From: Paenibacillus naphthalenovorans
Lineage (GTDB): Bacteria > Bacillota > Bacilli > Paenibacillales > NBRC-103111
Reading direction: 5' to 3'
Assembly (NCBI RefSeq): GCF_900099895.1
Contig: NZ_FNDY01000022.1
Span: 1-64,000 of the forward strand
DNA: 64,000 nucleotides
The notes below the pieces were generated by a model, which saw only the letters and a list, made by a program, of their open reading frames with translations, was not told the DNA's origin and did no database searches. Shown here in pieces: positions 55,169 through 63,189 of this stretch. The first letter of the stretch is position 1. Each line of letters opens with the position of its first letter. Both the position numbers and the translations under genes were made by a program.

Positions 55169-56155
55169 ATGAGTAACCAAATCAGCGACGTGATTATTGT
55201 CGGCGGTGGCCCTGCAGGTATGTTCGCCGCTTTTTATGGAGGAATGCGGCAGGCTTCCGTAAAATTGATTGAAAGTATGCCGCAGCTTGGAGGACAATTG
55301 GCCGCGCTCTATCCGGAGAAATATATTTATGATGTGGCCGGATTTCCCAAAGTGACGGCACAAGAGCTGGTTAACAATCTGTATACCCAAATGAAGCATT
55401 TTCCGATCGAAGTATGCCTGGAAGAAAAAGTGCTGAAGGTGGAGAAAAAAGACGAGCGGCTGTTCGAAGTGACTACGGACAAAGGAACCCATCATTCCAA
55501 AGCGGTCATCATTACCGGGGGCGTCGGCGCGTTTGAACCGAGAAGACTGGAACTTCCGGAAGCGGCACAATACGAAAAGAAAAACCTGCATTATTTCGTA
55601 AGCGATCTTAACCGGTTTAAAGGACAAAAGGTGCTCATTAGCGGCGGCGGAGATTCCGCTGTAGACTGGGCGCTCATGCTGGAGCCTATCGCCGAGAAGG
55701 TGACCTTGGTTCACCGCCGCGATAAATTCCGCGCCCATGAGCACAGTGTAGAAAACCTGATGAAGTCCAAGGTCGAAGTGGTTACTCCAACGGAAATCAC
55801 CGCCCTGCACGGAAACAGCCAGATCGAAAAAGTCACGCTCAAGCACATCAAAACAGGTGAAGAAACCGTTGTAGATGTGGATGCTGTTATTATTAATTAT
55901 GGTTTCGTCTCCACTCTCGGTCCGATCGCGGAATGGGGACTTGAGATCGACAACGGCTCGATCGTCGTCGATTCCCGGATGGAAACGAACATTCCCGGCA
56001 TTTTCGCTGCCGGCGACATCACCACTTACCCTGGCAAGCTGAAATTGATCGCCGTCGGTTTCGGCGAAGCGCCAACGGCGATCAACAACGCCAAAGTATA
56101 TATCGATCCTTCAGCCAAGCTTTCCCCGGGTCACAGCTCGAACATGAAGCTCTAA
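55169..56155 (+). CDS. yumC: Ferredoxin/flavodoxin-NADP+ reductase (YumC, thioredoxin-reductase-like)
   Basis: 328 aa FAD enzyme moving electrons between NADPH and ferredoxin. Two nucleotide loops: [18 protein letters not shown] (FAD) and [17 protein letters not shown] (NADPH). It lacks the CxxC of thioredoxin reductase, and [20 protein letters not shown] near the end fits TrxR-like FNRs of Gram-positives. GGAGGTG precedes the ATG. The neighbour of ndh, as in B. subtilis. Confidence 0.92.
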   Translation: MSNQISDVIIVGGGPAGMFAAFYGGMRQASVKLIESMPQLGGQLAALYPEKYIYDVAGFPKVTAQELVNNLYTQMKHFPIEVCLEEKVLKVEKKDERLFEVTTDKGTHHSKAVIITGGVGAFEPRRLELPEAAQYEKKNLHYFVSDLNRFKGQKVLISGGGDSAVDWALMLEPIAEKVTLVHRRDKFRAHEHSVENLMKSKVEVVTPTEITALHGNSQIEKVTLKHIKTGEETVVDVDAVIINYGFVSTLGPIAEWGLEIDNGSIVVDSRMETNIPGIFAAGDITTYPGKLKLIAVGFGEAPTAINNAKVYIDPSAKLSPGHSSNMKL

Positions 56156-56181
56156 GCACGGGTTTACATTTAGGCTCTACA

Positions 56182-56213
56182 AAAAACGGACTCCACGGTC
56201 CGTTTTTATTTTG
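56182..56213 (+). terminator. Intrinsic terminator of yumC
   Basis: AAAAACGGAC, short loop, GTCCGTTTTTATTTT. Confidence 0.9.
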
Positions 56214-56267
56214 GGTATTTTCTGTTTTTTATACTCCATTGCAGCCCGTCTCTTAAATCACCTGAAA

Positions 56268-56301
56268 AAGAAAAAAAAGCCCGGTCAGCTGACCTGGGCT
56301 T
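56268..56301 (-). terminator. Intrinsic terminator overlapping the end of sda
   Basis: AAGCCCAGGTCAGCTGACC pairs with GGGCTT on the minus strand and eight Ts follow; its stem includes the sda stop codon. Confidence 0.85.
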
Positions 56302-56440
56302 CACCCGCTCTGTAGTAATCTAGGTTGATTTGCCTGTGTCTAATTTCATCCAACAACAACGCAACAAATTCATCCTCTAACTGCAACTCAATAGCTTTGA
56401 AATAGGACTCGACCAACATCTCATCACTGATAAGTTTCAT
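56285..56440 (-). CDS. sda: Sporulation histidine kinase inhibitor Sda
   Basis: 51 aa. Sda binds KinA-type kinases and blocks phosphorelay entry into sporulation when replication is disturbed. The signature MKLISDEMLVESYFKAIELQ closely follows the helical hairpin of B. subtilis Sda (SDELLIESYFKA), then DEFVALLLDEIRHR. AAGGTGA lies 8 nt before the ATG. The gene is short, fully inside a terminator-bounded unit, and has DnaA boxes upstream, as in B. subtilis. Confidence 0.88.
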   Translation of the reverse strand: MKLISDEMLVESYFKAIELQLEDEFVALLLDEIRHRQINLDYYRAGEAQVS

Positions 56441-56510
56441 AATAACTATCACCTTATTCTGTAATCTACCATCATATTAGCATGCGGTTAATATTAGAAC
56501 AAGCGTTCTG

Positions 56511-56609
56511 TTATCCACAAAATCATGTGAACAACCTGTGTGTATCATGTTAATAACCTTCTAATAACTGTTATTTATGCGGTGGGTAATGTGGACAAAG
56601 TTATACACA
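56511..56609 (-). promoter_or_regulatory. DnaA-box cluster upstream of sda
   Basis: Perfect DnaA box TTATCCACA at 56511-56519; TGTGGACAA at 56590-56598 (complement TTGTCCACA, one mismatch) and TTATACACA at 56601-56609 (one mismatch). The first lies ~75 nt before the sda start, next to a TTGTTC/TAATAT promoter-like pair. In B. subtilis sda is activated by DnaA; the same is inferred here. Confidence 0.7.
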
Positions 56610-56712
56610 GCCGCTTATTCGATCTTGTCGATAAAAAAGAATAATTGGAAAACATATAAACAATCTGATTTAATAAATTTTTCCTTTCATATCAAGACTA
56701 CCCTTTTTTCGC

Positions 56713-56743
56713 AAAAAACCGCCAGGCTTATCCGCCTGACGGT
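56713..56743 (-). terminator. Intrinsic terminator of thrS
   Basis: On the minus strand ACCGTCAGG and CCTGGCGGT pair around a short loop, followed by six Ts. Confidence 0.88.
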
Positions 56744-56802
56744 CCCGCTATTTACAAGTGCAGATTTTCCAGTTCAATAAGCGTTAGAAGAAGGAGATTT
56801 GT

Positions 56803-58740
56803 TTACACTTGCTTTGAACGGATGTCTTCTTCGATCATCGCAATGACGCTCTCCAGGCTTTGAGCGCCCAAATCGCCTTGTCCCCGCTTGCGTACCGACA
56901 CGCTGCCCGATTGGACCTCGTTCTCGCCGACTACAAGCATGTAGGGGATTTTTTCCAATTGCGCTTCACGAATTTTGTAGCCGAGCTTCTCGTTCCGCAA
57001 ATCGGCCTCCACACGAATACCTGCGAGCTTCAGCTTCTCTTCCACTTCCTTGGCATAAGCCTCGAAATTGCCGGATACCGGAAGGACTTTCGCCTGCACC
57101 GGACACAGCCAGGTCGGCAATGCGCCTGCAAAATTCTCAAGCAGGAAGGCCGTCATGCGCTCCATCGTCGAAATAATGCCGCGGTGAATAACAACCGGAC
57201 GGTGCTTCTGGCCATCGGCGCCGACGTACTCCAGCTGGAAACGCTCCGGCAGCAGGAAGTCGAGCTGGGCAGTAGACAGCGTCTCTTCCTTCTTAAGAGC
57301 GGTTTTGATCTGCACGTCAAGCTTCGGACCGTAGAAGGCCGCCTCGCCCTCTGCTTCAAAGAACGGAAGGCCCAGCTCCTCCACAACCTCACGCAGCATG
57401 CGCTGCGACATCTCCCACATCTCGTCGTTTTGGAAATACTTCTCCGTATCCTTAGGATCGCGGTAAGACAAGCGGAACCGGTATTCCTTAATCCCGAAAT
57501 CCTCATATACCTGACGAATCAGGTTCACAACACGGGCAAACTCCTCTTTAATCTGATCCGGACGGCAGAAAATATGTGCATCGTTCAGTGTCATCGCCCG
57601 GACACGGTGAAGACCGGTCAGCGCTCCGGACATTTCATAACGGTGCATCGTACCCAGCTCGGCGATCCGTACAGGCAGATCGCGATAGCTGCGCATGTCG
57701 CTTTTGTACACCATCATATGGTGCGGACAGTTCATGGGACGCAGCACCAGTTCTTCGTTATCCATCGTCATCTTGGGGAACATGTCCTCACTGTAGTGCT
57801 CCCAATGGCCGCTCGTTTTGTAAAGCTCGACGTTAGCGAGCACTGGTGTGTAGACGTGCTGATACCCCAACCGTTCCTCCAAATCGACGATGTAGCGTTC
57901 CATCGTGCGGCGCAATTTTGCCCCGTGCGGAAGCCACAGAGGCAGTCCTTGTCCGACCTCGCTGGAGAAAGTGAACATTTTCAGCTCTTTGCCCAGCTTG
58001 CGGTGATCGCGTTTTTTGGCTTCCTCCAGCAGATGCAGATGCTCGTCCAGCTCCGCTTTTTTCGGGAAAGCCGTACCGTAAATGCGCTGCAGCATTTTGT
58101 TTTTGGAGTCGCCTCTCCAGTAAGCGCCCGCTACGCTCAGCAGCTTGAACGCTTTGATCCGTCCGGTGGAAGGAAGATGAGGGCCGCGGCATAGATCGAA
58201 GAACTCGCCCTGATCGTAAATCGTAATCACGGAGTCCTCCGGCAGATCACGGATCAGTTCGAGCTTCAAAGGATCCTCCAGCTCGGTGAAGATGCGAACC
58301 GCTTCTTCCCGGCTCACTTCGCGGCGGCGAATCGGCAAATTCTCCTGAGTGATCCGCTCCATTTCCTTTTCGATCTTCCCAAGATCCTCCGGCGTCAGCG
58401 AGGTCTCCATATCGATATCATAGTAGAAGCCGTCCTCGATGACCGGGCCGACCCCGAGCTTAACGTTCTTCTCGCCGTACAGGCGTTTGATCGCCTGCGC
58501 CATCAAGTGCGCCGTACTGTGACGGTATACTTCCAGTCCTTCCTCGCTGTCCAGGGTCACGATTTGAAGCGCGGCATCCGCTTCAATCGGCGTATTCAAA
58601 TCCACCAGCTTGCCATTGATTTTGCCCACCACAGCGTTCTTTTTCAAGCCCGGGCTGATCGAGCCCGCAACGTCCTCTACCGTGGTCCCCCGTTCAAACT
58701 CCCTTACTGCGCCATCCGGAAAACTTACTTTTACTGCCAT
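56803..58740 (-). CDS. thrS: Threonyl-tRNA synthetase
   Basis: 645 aa class II synthetase. TGS domain (1-60), editing/SAD domain, catalytic core with motif 2-like regions and PMNCPHHMM where Cys/His bind the active-site zinc, and anticodon-binding C-terminus ([21 protein letters not shown]...). Charges tRNA-Thr and edits Ser-tRNA-Thr. GGAGG lies 9 nt upstream of the ATG. Controlled by a T-box leader. Confidence 0.97.
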   Translation of the reverse strand: MAVKVSFPDGAVREFERGTTVEDVAGSISPGLKKNAVVGKINGKLVDLNTPIEADAALQIVTLDSEEGLEVYRHSTAHLMAQAIKRLYGEKNVKLGVGPVIEDGFYYDIDMETSLTPEDLGKIEKEMERITQENLPIRRREVSREEAVRIFTELEDPLKLELIRDLPEDSVITIYDQGEFFDLCRGPHLPSTGRIKAFKLLSVAGAYWRGDSKNKMLQRIYGTAFPKKAELDEHLHLLEEAKKRDHRKLGKELKMFTFSSEVGQGLPLWLPHGAKLRRTMERYIVDLEERLGYQHVYTPVLANVELYKTSGHWEHYSEDMFPKMTMDNEELVLRPMNCPHHMMVYKSDMRSYRDLPVRIAELGTMHRYEMSGALTGLHRVRAMTLNDAHIFCRPDQIKEEFARVVNLIRQVYEDFGIKEYRFRLSYRDPKDTEKYFQNDEMWEMSQRMLREVVEELGLPFFEAEGEAAFYGPKLDVQIKTALKKEETLSTAQLDFLLPERFQLEYVGADGQKHRPVVIHRGIISTMERMTAFLLENFAGALPTWLCPVQAKVLPVSGNFEAYAKEVEEKLKLAGIRVEADLRNEKLGYKIREAQLEKIPYMLVVGENEVQSGSVSVRKRGQGDLGAQSLESVIAMIEEDIRSKQV

Positions 58741-58774
58741 ACTCCTGTACCTCCGATTCTAAGTCCCTTTTCAA

Positions 58775-59075
58775 AATAAAAAAGCGCTTCATCCCGTAAG
58801 GGACGAGTGCGCTTGGCTCGTGGTTCCACCCTAATTCGATTCGAAAGCCGATTCCTGACAGGACGCCAGCTTGCGAATCCTCAAAACATTCGATAACGTG
58901 AATGATCCGGTGACATATACTGAACGCCTGCTGACGGTCGCTCCGCCGATACGGTCGTCGTTCCACATCACGGCTACAAAGGGGTAAACCATTGTCGTTC
59001 ACTGAAGGGGATTTCAGCCAAGTCCCCTCTCTCTGGGCAGCACTTCAATCGTTCATGTCTTTGATCATAGCCTTA
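58775..59075 (-). ncRNA. T-box leader of thrS
   Basis: On the minus strand the T-box AGGGTGGAACCACG lies at 58832-58819, followed by the terminator (AAGCGC/GTGCGCTT stem, 58782-58814, then TTTTTTAT). A Stem I-like region precedes it from ~59070. Uncharged tRNA-Thr is expected to pair with the T-box and stop termination. I could not fix the specifier codon with confidence. Confidence 0.9.
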
Positions 59076-60002
59076 ACCTTTATTATATTCAGCTGCCGCT
59101 CCCCGGTCAAGATTATGACACAACCTGCAGTACCCGCACAATTCCACCCGGTTTTCAAAAATTTGCTTGATCGTTTTGATCACCTGCAGCTCCGGTTCCC
59201 GGGTGTGAATATAGATTTGCTGGGGAGAAACGGTAATTAAAGTACTGATGATCATATCTTCAAAATTGATTTCCCTCTCAAGCATCTCTACAGTAACGAC
59301 CGCATCCATTTCCGGGGTTTCCATGCTTTCCATCTGTTCGTTAAGCAGCAAAAAATCACTGCCCCCCTTATGAATCAGATGCACGAACGGTATTTTCGCC
59401 TCCTGGATATAGACAAAATACTGCAGCAGGGAGATGAATTCCTGATACTGCCGGTCCATCACAAATTCGTCGATCGCGTATTCCACCACATCCCGCAGCT
59501 CATCCTTGTAGGCATGAAGCCGAAACCGCAAAAATCCGTTCAGGTCGAACTCCGTATACACCTCGAGATATTCGTAAAACTCCGATATAATTTTTTGTTT
59601 TCTTCTTAAATAAGCCTCCGTTTGACCGGCTCCTTCGCCCCATTCGCCTTCACCGTACAGCACCTGCCTGCAAAAGGCCAAGATGCCTTCCACTTCGTCA
59701 TCCTGCTTATAGTTAAAGTCCTGTTTAATGATCTTGAGCAGCAGTTCCCGCTCCTCTTCCTCCAGTACATAATCCGCAAGGACATCCGCCGCTGCTTTAT
59801 AAACTCGAATGCCGTCTTCCTTCAACCGAAATCCGGGCGGCACTCCGCTGACTTCTATTCGATACAAGCCTTTCCGCCGGTCCAGGGCGATATGGATGTG
59901 CTCCTTATGATGTAGGATCCCGCAGGAGGATTGAAGCAGTCGATACAGCCGATCTGCTTGCTCATCCGTACGTTTGGTCAAGGTCACTGTAAACAGCTTC
60001 AT
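59073..60002 (-). CDS. ytxC: YtxC-like sporulation protein
   Basis: 309 aa, no signal peptide or membrane segment, mostly helical and acidic. Features FRFRLHAYKDELRDVVEYAIDEFVMDRQYQEFISLLQYFVYIQEAK and GGSDFLLLNEQ match the YtxC family, annotated as a sporulation protein of unknown mechanism and located next to thrS in Bacilli. ATG at 60002 has AAAGGAG 9 nt upstream. Its 3' end contains the thrS promoter, so the genes are compactly packed. Confidence 0.82.
   Translation of the reverse strand: MKLFTVTLTKRTDEQADRLYRLLQSSCGILHHKEHIHIALDRRKGLYRIEVSGVPPGFRLKEDGIRVYKAAADVLADYVLEEEERELLLKIIKQDFNYKQDDEVEGILAFCRQVLYGEGEWGEGAGQTEAYLRRKQKIISEFYEYLEVYTEFDLNGFLRFRLHAYKDELRDVVEYAIDEFVMDRQYQEFISLLQYFVYIQEAKIPFVHLIHKGGSDFLLLNEQMESMETPEMDAVVTVEMLEREINFEDMIISTLITVSPQQIYIHTREPELQVIKTIKQIFENRVELCGYCRLCHNLDRGAAAEYNKG
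59082..59110 (-). promoter_or_regulatory. SigA-type promoter of thrS, inside the end of ytxC
   Basis: Minus strand -35 TTGACC (59110-59105), 17-nt spacer, -10 TATAAT (59087-59082). It predicts a start near 59075, at the beginning of the T-box leader. Confidence 0.75.
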
Positions 60003-60231
60003 CCCCACTCACTCCTTTGAGGCCTTACTTTCTTTTTTAAGTATATGGTAGGACATTCGCATATATACAAATATCCGCCGGCCTAAGTATAGGAATAAAT
60101 GAGATTTACACACAATTATGGTGTATTTCTCAAGCCGATACATAAAAAACATGGCGCCATCGCCCGGAATATCATTTTTTATTGATACGTTGCGTATATT
60201 AAATATGTTCTTATATTAAATCCAGAATAAA

Positions 60232-60252
60232 TATGATACTATATGTATCATA
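60232..60252. promoter_or_regulatory. Palindrome upstream of the L,D-transpeptidase gene
   Basis: TATGATAC, TATAT, GTATCATA: perfect 8-nt arms centred 37 nt before the ATG. Related GATAC half-sites occur near 60127 and at 60185 (GATAC..GTAT). It looks like a repressor site over the promoter or leader; the regulator is unknown. Confidence 0.5.
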
Positions 60253-60278
60253 ACGTTGTGATGAACAGGAGGACAGAT

Positions 60279-61775
60279 ATGCGGCATAATCGCGATCGGT
60301 ATAAACCCCCGGCAGCGGACAATCTGGTTCACCTTCACAAAAATGTTTACGTGAACCGCAGCGACCCGAACTATCACGAAAAAGTCCTCCGCTACCTCGA
60401 TCCTCATTCGCCTGAAGCGCATTATCGGTTAGGACAGCAATTCGAGCATGCAGGAGATACCGGCAAAGCCCTTTTTCATTACAAGGAAGCGATGAAGACG
60501 CACCCTTCCCCATACTATTATCCTGCATACACAGCCATTCGCAGGTTGGATACTCAACCATTGAATCCGTCAACTCCCCACCATGCCGGAGACATCGCTT
60601 CTTCTTCCGGCACGAGGACGCGACCTTTCATTCCCTTGTTTTTGAAAACGCTTATCATCGTGCTGTTGTTATTGAATTTCCTTCTGCTTGCGGCACTTTA
60701 CGGGCCCGGGTCCGTATCCAAAGCGGTATCCGTAGTCATCCCATGGTCCATCGGCAAAGAAGTCACCTATGAAAGCGTGGAGACGCCGTTTATCATGCAT
60801 TTCCCATACGGTTTCCCTCGCGAGCAAGTCGAAAAAGCACTGCACACCAAAGCATTGCAGCTGTCGGAAACTTATCCGACGCACGCCATTCGCATTTACG
60901 GTATGGCTTCACCCGTGACGGTCGCCGACAATAAAGCGATGCCGCTAACCGACGAGACGACTAAAAGCAAAGCCTTTGTCGTAGCGGAATATAACCCGGC
61001 CATCGATACGGCCGTAAAAATCCGTTTTCTGAATACCGAACTGCAGCAGCTTCATACTGCCGCGGGCGCCAACCTGGTCCGGACGGCTCTCCTTGCTTAT
61101 CAGGAGGATCACGGGAGCCCTCCCGCCTCCATCGGTTTGCTGCTTAAAGATTACCCTAATAATTATTTAAGCTTCCTCCCTATAGAAACGGAATCCGGTT
61201 CGGCGAATGTCCGAACCGTTTTTGATCGCAGCGGCGGCTGGGTGTACGATCCAACGGCAGAGGAACCGTCCGCTATGTTTTATCCCAACACCATAAAGGG
61301 TACAGCCTTCCCTTATGTTCCCGTGAAGCTGACCGTCGATCCGTCCGCCCATGCTTTACGGCTTGCGGCCGGCCCGCTTATCCTTGTGGAGGCCCCCGTC
61401 GGAGTGGGCAGGGACAACCTTACTCCGGAAGGCCGTTTCTTCATCTCCGAGAGGGTTCTGGACCCGCAAGGCATCCATCCCGGGGTATACGGGGCCGCAG
61501 CGCTCGGTATGGGACAGCTTGCCATCCATGGAACCTTCGATAAAGAGTCGATTGGTCAAAATCAATCGCTGGGATGCATCCGGCTAACCAACAGCGATAT
61601 TACGGCCATCTATCCCCTGGTTCCCAAAGGCACCGAGGTGGAGATCGCCAACGGCGCAGCAGCGGATGCCGCCTTTACCGCCACCCTGACGCCGGAGCTG
61701 CTGCTGCCCGATCCCTCCCTTTTTCCTCCTCCCGACGAAACGGCGCCAAGCCGCCAGTTCCATTGGCTTGGCTGA
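60279..61775 (+). CDS. Membrane L,D-transpeptidase (YkuD domain) with TPR-like N-terminus
   Basis: 498 aa. Cytosolic N-terminus (~1-110) includes a TPR-like pair (EAHYRLGQQFEHAGDTGKAL); TM helix LKTLIIVLLLLNFLLLAAL at ~127; then ~240 extracytoplasmic residues; and a YkuD domain with catalytic His in LAIHGT and Cys in NQSLGCIRL. YkuD enzymes form 3-3 peptidoglycan crosslinks; in Bacillus they act in spore cortex or wall stress. Which role applies here is unknown. AGGAGG lies 6 nt before the ATG at 60279. Confidence 0.88.
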   Translation: MRHNRDRYKPPAADNLVHLHKNVYVNRSDPNYHEKVLRYLDPHSPEAHYRLGQQFEHAGDTGKALFHYKEAMKTHPSPYYYPAYTAIRRLDTQPLNPSTPHHAGDIASSSGTRTRPFIPLFLKTLIIVLLLLNFLLLAALYGPGSVSKAVSVVIPWSIGKEVTYESVETPFIMHFPYGFPREQVEKALHTKALQLSETYPTHAIRIYGMASPVTVADNKAMPLTDETTKSKAFVVAEYNPAIDTAVKIRFLNTELQQLHTAAGANLVRTALLAYQEDHGSPPASIGLLLKDYPNNYLSFLPIETESGSANVRTVFDRSGGWVYDPTAEEPSAMFYPNTIKGTAFPYVPVKLTVDPSAHALRLAAGPLILVEAPVGVGRDNLTPEGRFFISERVLDPQGIHPGVYGAAALGMGQLAIHGTFDKESIGQNQSLGCIRLTNSDITAIYPLVPKGTEVEIANGAAADAAFTATLTPELLLPDPSLFPPPDETAPSRQFHWLG

Positions 61776-61783
61776 TCCCATCT

Positions 61784-61827
61784 ATGAAAAAAGACGCCTG
61801 GCTCCACAGAGGCAAGCGTCTTTTTTG
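61784..61827. terminator. Bidirectional intrinsic terminator
   Basis: AAAAAAGACGC and GCGTCTTTTTT close a stem around a ~20-nt loop between the convergent YkuD and mqnC genes. Confidence 0.9.
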
Positions 61828-61831
61828 CATA

Positions 61832-62971
61832 TTAATTTTGCATAACAAAGTCCTTGTCCACAGACACCGAAGCGTCGTCAAACACGCGCAAAATTTCGTA
61901 CTTCGTATTGCGCTGAGCCGGAATCTTGCCCGCTTCACGAATAATCTGCAGCGTCGAGCTGATGTTCACCTTATGCGTGGTTCCTGCGGCGGATACGACA
62001 TTCTCCTCGATCATCGTCGAACCGAAATCGTTGCAGCCGTAATGCAGGGACAGCTTGCCTACTTCCGGTCCCATCGTTACCCATGAAGATTGGAAGTTCG
62101 GAATGTTATCCAGCATGATGCGGCTGATCGCCACATTTTTGAGATAATCCTCCGCCCCCAGCTTCTCGGCCTTCATATTCGTATTCTCCGGCTGGAAGGT
62201 CCATGAAATAAAGGCCAGAAAGCCCGGTGAATTCCAGCCGTTGGCTATACATTCATCTTGAGCGTCGCGAATGCGGAGCAGATGCAGCGCTCTCTCTTCT
62301 ATGGACTCGCCGAAGCCGATCACCATCGTACCCGTCGTATGCATCCCGACCCGGTGGGCTGTCTGCATGACATCCATCCAGTCGCGCCAGGAGCCCTTCA
62401 GACGGCTGATCTTGCGCCGCGTCCGATCATCCAATATTTCCGCGCCGCCGCCCGGAAGCGAATCAAGTCCCGCCTCGTGAAGCGCGCGGACGACCTCTTC
62501 CAGCGTAAGGCCGTTCGATACTTCCTTCATCTTCATGATCTCCGCAGGAGAGAAGGAATGCATCGTAATTTGCGGGAACCTCTTCTTAATCTCACGCAGC
62601 AAATTCGTATAGTACGTGAAAGGAAGGTCCGGATTCGTTCCTCCCTGCATCAGGATTTCCGTCCCGTTGACATCTATCGTTTCCTGGATTTTTTGGAAAA
62701 TGACATCATCCGGAAGCACGTACCCTTCTTTAGAGCCCGGGGCCCGGTAGAAGGCGCAAAACCGGCAGTACACATCACAAATATTGGTATAGTTCACATT
62801 CCGCCCGATCACAAAGGTCGTAATCGGTTCCGGGTGGTGCTTCAGCATAATCTGGTTAGCGGCATGGCCCATTTTTTCAATTTCATCCGATTCATAGAGC
62901 GTGATGCAATCTTCCAGGCTAATCCGATTCCCGGCCAGCGCATGCTCCAATATCCGGTCGATGGAACTCAT
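61832..62971 (-). CDS. mqnC: Cyclic dehypoxanthinyl futalosine synthase
   Basis: 379 aa radical-SAM enzyme. The 4Fe-4S ligands are in NICDVYCRFCAFYR. It performs the cyclisation of dehypoxanthine futalosine in the futalosine menaquinone pathway (MqnC). GGTNPDLPFTYY and FSPAEIMKM match MqnC/CofH-type proteins. ATG at 62971 with AAAGGAG 9 nt upstream; two earlier in-frame ATGs are too far. No other mqn genes are in the window. Confidence 0.9.
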   Translation of the reverse strand: MSSIDRILEHALAGNRISLEDCITLYESDEIEKMGHAANQIMLKHHPEPITTFVIGRNVNYTNICDVYCRFCAFYRAPGSKEGYVLPDDVIFQKIQETIDVNGTEILMQGGTNPDLPFTYYTNLLREIKKRFPQITMHSFSPAEIMKMKEVSNGLTLEEVVRALHEAGLDSLPGGGAEILDDRTRRKISRLKGSWRDWMDVMQTAHRVGMHTTGTMVIGFGESIEERALHLLRIRDAQDECIANGWNSPGFLAFISWTFQPENTNMKAEKLGAEDYLKNVAISRIMLDNIPNFQSSWVTMGPEVGKLSLHYGCNDFGSTMIEENVVSAAGTTHKVNISSTLQIIREAGKIPAQRNTKYEILRVFDDASVSVDKDFVMQN

Positions 62972-63028
62972 CGCATTCATCTCCTTTACCCTATTCATCG
63001 TATCATAAATCACACGCTACCCGCTATA

Positions 63029-63069
63029 CAAAAAGACCGTCATTTCGGACCAAAGGCCTTCAAACGGTC
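63029..63069 (-). terminator. Intrinsic terminator upstream of mqnC
   Basis: GACCGT and ACGGTC arms with an inner GGCCTT/AAGGCC-like loop; five Ts follow on the minus strand. It is the second of two tandem terminators after the Met/Cys enzyme gene. Confidence 0.6.
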
Positions 63070-63143
63070 AAAAATTCAACAAATTGTTCAGGTTATCCGG
63101 AGTTATTCTCAGTGAATAGGATGGTCCTTCAGACATGATCCAA

Positions 63144-63177
63144 AGAAAAACCGGTGACGCCTGCCAAGGCCACCGGC
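63144..63177 (-). terminator. Intrinsic terminator of the Cys/Met PLP enzyme gene
   Basis: GCCGGTG and CACCGG pair on the minus strand around a ~14-nt loop, then TTTTTC. Confidence 0.8.
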
Positions 63178-63189
63178 TGCATTTATCGT

